Positions 58,251 to 64,000 of a DNA stretch of 64,000 nt are shown piece by piece. The position numbers were made by a program, and so were the translations under genes. The stretch is taken from NCBI GenBank assembly GCA_023213395.1, contig CM041465.1, positions 226,927,741 to 226,991,740 of the forward strand. Direction: 5' to 3'. Under the pieces are notes generated by a model, which was not told the origin of the DNA, ran no database searches, and saw only the letters and a program-made list of their open reading frames with translations. The number at the start of each line of letters is the position of its first letter. Position 1 is the first letter of the stretch. Origin of the DNA: Cycas panzhihuaensis (lineage: Eukaryota > Cycadophyta).

Positions 58251-59240
58251 TCCGACTTAGTCAGCAAACTTTGGCATGCACGATTTGTCTATACAAGTTA
58301 TGGAAAACTATAATATTTAAAGAAGCATGAAATAGTTTATGGTCTACCACCCTTGAATACTATTTATGGTGTTTGTGAAGCCTATGTGATAGGTAAACAA
58401 CACATGGATCCATTTCCACATAAAACTCAATTCAAAGCAACAGTTCCACTTAAATCTGTCCACTTTGACATATGGACCCTTTCATGTAACATTATACTCA
58501 GATTCTCATTATTTTGTTACATTTATAGATGATCATTCAAGAAAATGTTGGGTTTATATGCTCAAAATACGTAGTCAAGTATTTGACATTTTCGTTGAAT
58601 ACAAAACGCCAATGGAAAATCAATCAAATTAAAAAATTAAAATTTTTCGATCTGATAATACAAAGGAATATTTAAGTGGTAAGTTCACTTCTTTCTGTAA
58701 ATCACATGGAATTCAATTCTAACATTCCATTTCATATATACCTCAACAAAATGGTGTTGTTGAATACAAAAACCACACTCTTATTGAGATAACTCATTGC
58801 ATGTTACATGCAAATAATCTAGATTTAAAATTATGGGCAGAAGTAATTAACTACTCTAACTATTTATTAAATCGTTTACCTAGTAAATATCTATAGAATA
58901 TTACTCCAGAACAAAAATGGTTTGGAAGAAAACTATCTGTCAATCATTTACAAATCTTTAGTAGTATTGCGTGGGGATATATCCCTCATAAAAAATGTGA
59001 AACTTGGATACAGTAAAGAGAGTAAAGTTTATAGACTCTTAGATCTAGTCACACATCAAATTTCTATTTTGCGTGATATAATATTTGATGAAGAAGGATC
59101 TTCTTCAACATCTACTTATGTAGAACTTCCTGTTGAAAGTTTGTTAACTAATACCTATTTGGTTAACCCATCTGACAAACAAGCTGATTCAGAAGTTATA
59201 GAATCCTTATCAACTCAAGTCTAAAATTGGACTCTATCCA
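58251..59240 (+). pseudogene. Copia H integrase and C-terminal region, broken
   Basis: SKLWHARFVYTSYGKL (58261-58308, start of the HHCC domain), GLPPL and YGVCEAYVIGKQH (zinc ligand region, one Cys lost), SVHFDIW (first Asp, about 58465), FRSDNTKEYLSGKFTSFCKS (second Asp, 58648-58705), IPQQNGVVEYKNHT (Glu kept, 58738-58780), then a frame with LWAEVINYSNYLLNRLPS. 59020-59130 holds the post-integrase SKVYRLLDLVTHQIS and RDIIFDE. At least three frameshifts and two stops. Confidence 0.85.
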
Positions 59241-60150
59241 AACCTACTGATATAGATCCTTCCCTTCAGGCTAGTTCATCAAATCAATCTGCATCTTTAG
59301 AAACAATTACTTATAAGCAGCTTATTTAGGCAACAAAAACACTTGCTGATGTTGGATCTGATGTAGGTAATCCTACTGATACCAGACACTCACGTGCCCA
59401 AAAATTACATGCTAATTTTTCCTTAATGGCAAAAATAATGGATAACAATGATCCCAGAACATTTAAACAAGCTAGTAACATTCTTGTATGGTAGGATGCT
59501 ATGCAGACTAAATTTGATGCTTTAATTAAAAATTTAACTTGGGATCTTGTTCCTCTCCCACTTGGGAAAAATGTAGTTAACTGTAAATGGGTCTATAGGA
59601 CAAAATATAACTCAATAGGTGTAGTTGAAAAATATAAAGCTCACCTTATTGCAAAAGGATTTTCACAAATAGATGACATTGATTATATTGAAACCTTTGC
59701 CCCTATTGCAAAGATGAACACCATTAAAATAATTATTGCTTTTGCAGTCAAGTTTGGTTGGGAAATCCACCAAATGGATGTTAAGAGTGCTTTCTTGAAT
59801 GGTGATCTCAAAGAAGAGATCTATATGTTTCTGCCATCTAGATTTATTAAAAATCCTAATTTAGTTTGCAAACTTAAGAAATCTATTTATGGCTTAAAAC
59901 AAGCTCCTCGAGCTTGGTATACCAAAGTCTTAATTCACATTGGATACACTAGATGTATTAATGATTTAAATCTTTATTTTAACTATGAAAATGAAAATCT
60001 TATTATTCTAATCCTCTATGTTGATGACATTATCATTATTGGATCATCAACTCATAATATTCATTATTTAAAATCTACTTTAATGAATAAATTTGAAATA
60101 ACTGATTTAGGTTTATTACATTATTTTCTTGGTCTACAAGTTTATTAAAA
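59241..60150 (+). pseudogene. Copia H reverse transcriptase, mostly open
   Basis: A 215-codon open stretch (59501-60148) covers nearly the whole domain: NLTWDLVPLPLGKNVVNCKW, VYRTKYNSIGVVEKYKAHLI, ETFAPIAKMNTIKIIIAFAV, IHQMDVKSAFLNGDLKEEIY, SIYGLKQAPRAWYTK, the intact catalytic LILYVDDIIIIGS, and FEITDLGLLHYFLGLQVY. The linker before it (59241-59500) holds AKIMDNNDPRTFKQASNI, stop, DAMQTKFDAL. It is the best-preserved coding domain in the window. Closest in the window to Copia F. Confidence 0.95.
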
Positions 60151-61000
60151 TCATTCAAATATAATTATATCTCAACCTAAGTATATTCTAGACTTAATTT
60201 AGTGGTTTAACATGTAAAATGCTAAACCCGTATCTAATTCGTTACAATTAGGAGTTAAGCTATCTATTGATTGTTCATCACCTTTATGTAACCCTATACT
60301 ATATAGACAACTAATTAGTAGTCTTATCTATCTAACTCACACTCGCCCTAATATTTCCTATGCTGTTGCTTTATGTTCCTGTCATACGCAACAACCACAT
60401 GAATCTTATTGGAAAGTAGCTAAACGTATCTTATATTATTTAAAGCATACTGTGTTTTATGGTTTAACTTATAATTTTTGTAATAAACCTCTAACTTTAA
60501 CTAGATATACTGATTCTGATTGGGTAGGTGATATAAATAATCGTAAATCTACTTCAGGTTATGTATTTTTCATAAATTCCTCACCTATCACTTGGTCTAG
60601 TAAGAAAATGTAGGCACTTGCTTTATCCACAACTGAAGCGGAATATTGTGCACTTATTAAAGCTAGTAAAGAAGCACTTTGGCTCAAATCTTTACTAAAT
60701 AAAATTGGTATGTCTCTAAACTCTTCTATTAAACTTAAAGTTAATAATCAAAGTGCAATTGCTATAGCTACAAATCCAGTTTCACATTCCATGACTAAAC
60801 ATATTGAATTACATTAGCATTTTATTTGTAATTTAGTTACTAATAATCTTATTTCTTTATCTTATTATCCAACAGATCTACAGACTGTTGACATTCTTAT
60901 GAAGTCTTTAACTAAAGCAAAGTTTCTCAATCTCAGAGATCTATTATAGATAAAAGAAGTCTCCATCAAAGGGGGATCACTGTGATGAAGACTTTCTTTT
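60151..61000 (+). pseudogene. Copia H RNase H, lightly broken
   Basis: Continues from reverse transcriptase with ISQPKYILDLI, LYRQLISSLIYLTHTRPNIS, YAVALCSCH, AKRILYYLKHTVFYGLTY, YTDSDWVGDINNRKSTSGYV, ITWSSKKM, stop, ALALSTTEAEYCALIKASKE, ALWLKSLLNKIGM, NNQSAIAIATNPV, TKHIELH, stop, HFICNLVTNNLISLSYYPTD, and LTKAKFLNLRDLL. The Asp-Asp-Glu pattern of RNase H is largely kept. Only a few stops, such as TAG at 60611-60613, 60817-60819 and 60947-60949. Confidence 0.93.
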
Positions 61001-61032
61001 TCTACAGCACAAAAGTTTACATTAAAGGGGGA
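61001..61032 (+). other. Polypurine tract of Copia H
   Basis: AAAGGGGGA (61024-61032) directly before TGTTAGAATG. A second G-rich copy, AAAGGGGGATCACTG, lies at about 60967. Confidence 0.85.
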
Positions 61033-61476
61033 TGTTAGAATGTTAAGTAATCTTTATATTCATTTTAAAGTTTATATTTAAGTCACATGTCTAAATGTGT
61101 ATTTAAGCTATCATAATGTTTAAATTGTAATGTTTATTAATTTATCTTATGTGAAAGGTGGTTGAAATGCGGAACTGCATTTCAACAAACCTTTCTTTAT
61201 ATAAATTCATCTCCTAGATTCAAGGAGATAGTTCTATGAATCTAGGAGGCCTGTCTAAATGTCTTTTCAAAGGCTAGTTTAGTGGTTAGGTAGTTTTAGT
61301 GCATGGTAATCTGTTTACAGCTATTCTTAATAAAAATACAACTTAAGGAGGTGGTTTTTCTTCCCCAGAAGAGGTTTTCCACCTGTCAACCTATGTACAT
61401 ATGTAATATCATTTGTTTTCCTATGGTTTTATGTTTAATTTGATCCTATGATGATATGCATGTGCCTATTTTTACA
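61033..61476 (+). repeat. 3' LTR of Copia H (444 bp)
   Basis: Uninterrupted partner of the LINE-split 5' LTR. Starts TGTTAGAATGTTAAG and ends ATTTTTACA. Contains hairpins at 61161-61186 and 61211-61248 with a clean TATATAAA (about 61198-61206) between them. Followed by TAGAC. Confidence 0.95.
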
Positions 61477-64000
61477 TAGACATTTAAAATTTTTGAATGA
61501 CGCTACTTTTTCCTTCATGATGGTTTATTTTTTACTATTTTCATCTTCTATAAGTTGCAGGTCTATTCTCTAGTACTCTATAGGTTTTTCTTCATTAAAA
61601 CTTCCAACCTATAAATGTTGTATTTTCTCTAAAAATTACTTAGTAATTTTAGTTTTATGGTGGATATATTTTACCCTGTTTTTTATTGTTTTGCATTGTG
61701 TTCATTTTCCACACATTGTATATTTCTCCCATATAATGTTTAACCTCTCTATTAGCAAAAATTAGATTTAAAAATCACCCATTAGGATGAAATCCCAATT
61801 GTAGACCTCTAATAGTGACTAAAACTTTGAATATCTTGGTCATTGAAACTTTTCTTTCTAATAATTTATTTTTTCTAAAGTTTTATAAAATTAAATTATA
61901 TTGGAAAGTGGTATGGGTTCCACCCTTTAGTGCCTTAAGTTATTGGTTATATGATTTTGAGGGTTAAGTAATTTTTTGGCCTTTTTGGTGATCCCTTTTT
62001 GCTAATTTGAAGTGAATATTAGTCATTTAGAATGCATACTCTTTTTGAAATCAGTGATTATATGCTTAGAAGCTTTTCTATCATTAGAACCTATTTTCTA
62101 CATTGTTCTTAATGATATGAATGATTATTAGCGTATTAGGTGTTTCACTAAAATTTAGCCTATGTCAAACATTCATGTACTTTGTAGATCAATTTACTTA
62201 TTCATGCATGTGTTTACTTATTAAATGAGATTGTATTAAGGCATTTGAAATGTTATACTATGCTTTTAGTTGAACTTGGCTTAACTTTGGTGAAATTATA
62301 TGCAAATATTAATGATGATGTATGATTGAGTGATAATATATATGCAATGATACTTCTTATATGCCAAAGAGTGAAAACTATAGCAATATATCTTTCCTTC
62401 AACCCATTCTAAATCATTTTTCCTTATACTTTACTTCTTTTTGTGTTGTTTCCACTTAATTTCATATTTTGTTATCAACTTATGGTATTTTTGAGCCTTG
62501 TTTTCACCTTAAGCATCTCTTCTAAGTCTTGTTTTACCATTTCTAGAGTTGATATTATTTCATTCAATGAATAATATTTGACATTTTTTTATTTCTCTTC
62601 CTTCATTTTCTTGTTTTTTATTTCAATGCATTGTTGACATTATTAAAAATATGACTTTATTTATAAAATACTATCAATCATATTTTATGATTAAAATCAT
62701 TTTTTTCATCCTTCACAAAATACGATTGACCGCATTTTATGAAGGAAATTACATTTTTTACTGTATTGCATGTAAATTTTTTTGGCCAAGCATGCCATTT
62801 TCCTTCTTATCTCACTCACCATTGCCCAAATTTTATGTTTCTCATGGATTCTTTCTACTTAAAACCCCCAAACTCTATAGGATAGATTCATTCATGCAAT
62901 CTTACAAGAAGAGAGCTAAGAGAGAATCAAGAGAAGGAGAGAACTTGAGATTAGAATGCTTAAGCTAAAATTGTTTCTAAGACTTGCTATAATATTTTGC
63001 TTCTCAAAGGATTTATTCTCATTTATAGACTATCATCATTAGTCTGGTAATGTTACTTGTGTTTTCTTTGCTTTGATTCTAATGATTTTATCTTCATATT
63101 ATGCCTTTTATCATACAAACTTTTCAATCTTTAAACTAGTTCTTGTTAAGGTTTTTCTTTCTTTCTTTGGAAAATTTGGCTAAAATGTTAGCCCTTTATG
63201 GGATTATCATAGGTCAACTAAGGTGAAGAGAGGGCAATATTTAACCCCTTCATCATTCTATTTATAGATCCTCCTTCCCATTCTTCCATAGTAGCTAAAT
63301 TCTTCCAAGATATATTGTTTATTTCTTCTTGTATTGGTGGTGATTTTTTTGAATCTTTACTATTCTCCTTTTTACCTATCTTTTAAAAGGAAAAGTGGTA
63401 AAGAATTAGACAAAAAGGGAGATGCCATGCTGAGGCACAAGTCTAATACCTTTCATTAGGATGTTTTATGGTTAATTGCTTTGGTTTCCTTGATTCTCTT
63501 CTTTCTCTCTTCTCATTAAAAGAAAAACTTTATGTGCTTCTTTTTACTTCTTCTTACAAGAAATGGGGTAGATTTAGCATTCTATGGTTGCATGTCATTT
63601 GAATGAAAACTAATAAACTTCATGCACTTGTATATGGGCATTTTACTTTTTATGTTACTCAGATCTAAACTTGCATGTTGAATCTTAGAAGGTTCATCTA
63701 TCATTAAAGCTAATAAAGTTTATTTTTAGCCTTTCATATTATATTTTATGGTTTATCTTTCTTATTAGAAATTGTTTTATGGTTGAAAGTATCTCAACTT
63801 TTATCACGCTCATTTATGAAAAAGGAAGGACTTTGGTTTGAGAGAGGTTTTATCATGATATCAACTTGCACTCTCTAGGTATGTATATGAGTTTTATTTT
63901 AGAGTTCTTCTAATTTTTCTTTCCATTTAAAAGCTAAATTCATTGTGAAAAAGTTGAGATCAAAGAGATCATTAAGAAAGGACCTTCATCTTGAAAATAC
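61477..64000. other. Unrecognised AT-rich DNA to the right edge
   Basis: This follows Copia H and may continue element J, whose possible LTR precedes H. No gag or pol text was found. The 105-codon frame at 62651-62968 has no motif. Text at 62865-62960 (CTATAGGATAGATTC, then a purine-rich AAGAGAGCTAAGAGAGAATC) looks like LTR transcript-start sequence, but no partner is present. Confidence 0.45.

Larger units (their letters stand above)
47348..61476 (+). mobile_element. Copia element H with a LINE in its 5' LTR
   Basis: Exact 5 bp duplication TAGAC flanks it (47343-47347 and 61477-61481). The 5' LTR is 47348-47401 plus 53833-54222, split by the LINE; the 3' LTR is 61033-61476. The primer site TGGTATCAGAGCC is perfect. 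Order: a 2.6 kb leader with an eEF2 fragment, gag (ATG at 56800), protease, integrase, reverse transcriptase, RNase H, polypurine tract AAAGGGGGA. Catalytic residues of integrase and reverse transcriptase are kept, so it is less decayed than B, D and F, although stops and frameshifts disable it. Confidence 0.93.

Noticed and set aside
61477-64000. Possible 3' half of element J or an LTR near 62865
   Set aside because: No gag, pol, LTR pair or polypurine tract could be found, so only an unrecognised region is reported.

Overview
The window looks like intergenic DNA from a large, retrotransposon-rich nuclear genome of a vascular plant. The reasons are strong A+T bias, Ty1/Copia and Ty3/Gypsy elements primed by initiator tRNA-Met (primer sites of the form TGGTATCAGAGCC), a plant-type L1 LINE with a DUF4283-like ORF1 and a C-terminal RNase H, and very old copies kept in nested layers. 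The species cannot be named from this sequence; a gymnosperm or fern-like genome would fit. I found no intact cellular gene, rRNA, tRNA or CRISPR array.

Layout. (1) 1-2279: 3' end of a Copia element (RNase H tail and probable LTR), then unrecognised DNA. (2) 2280-29765: one old Copia element (A, + strand) swollen to 27.5 kb by later insertions. Its leader holds a Gypsy element (2713-20089, +). The Gypsy 5' LTR holds Copia B (3133-8407, -). The Gypsy reverse transcriptase frame holds a probable solo LTR (10675-16826), itself split by LTR element C (10891-16465, -). Beyond its gag, A also holds Copia D (22731-28994, -). (3) 29766-45440: a probable LTR, primer site and gag start (I), broken by element E (32028-45440, +), whose 5' LTR holds Copia F (32443-41316, -). 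F carries a 1.6 kb TA-rich microsatellite. (4) 46823-61476: a probable LTR plus primer site (J), followed by Copia H (47348-61476, +), whose 5' LTR holds a 6.4 kb LINE (G, 47402-53817). (5) 61477-64000: nothing recognisable.

Boundaries rest on paired LTRs, TG..CA ends, primer sites, polypurine tracts and target-site duplications (TSDs). TSDs are exact for C (GCCCA), H (TAGAC) and the LINE (15 bp). They have one mismatch for A, B, D and F, are only partial for the Gypsy and absent for E. All coding frames are broken. Much of the damage is G-to-A on the coding strand (zinc-knuckle Cys to Tyr, catalytic Asp to Asn, Glu to Lys), as expected from decay of methylated cytosine.

The most interesting points are two non-retroelement gene fragments inside element leaders (an elongation factor 2 piece, antisense, in H; an ABCC-transporter-like piece in C); F and H being sister elements with leaders of about 3.6 and 2.6 kb; and an LTR hairpin kept in both, with paired base changes. 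No gene here is expected to make a functional product. Coordinates of decayed domains are approximate.
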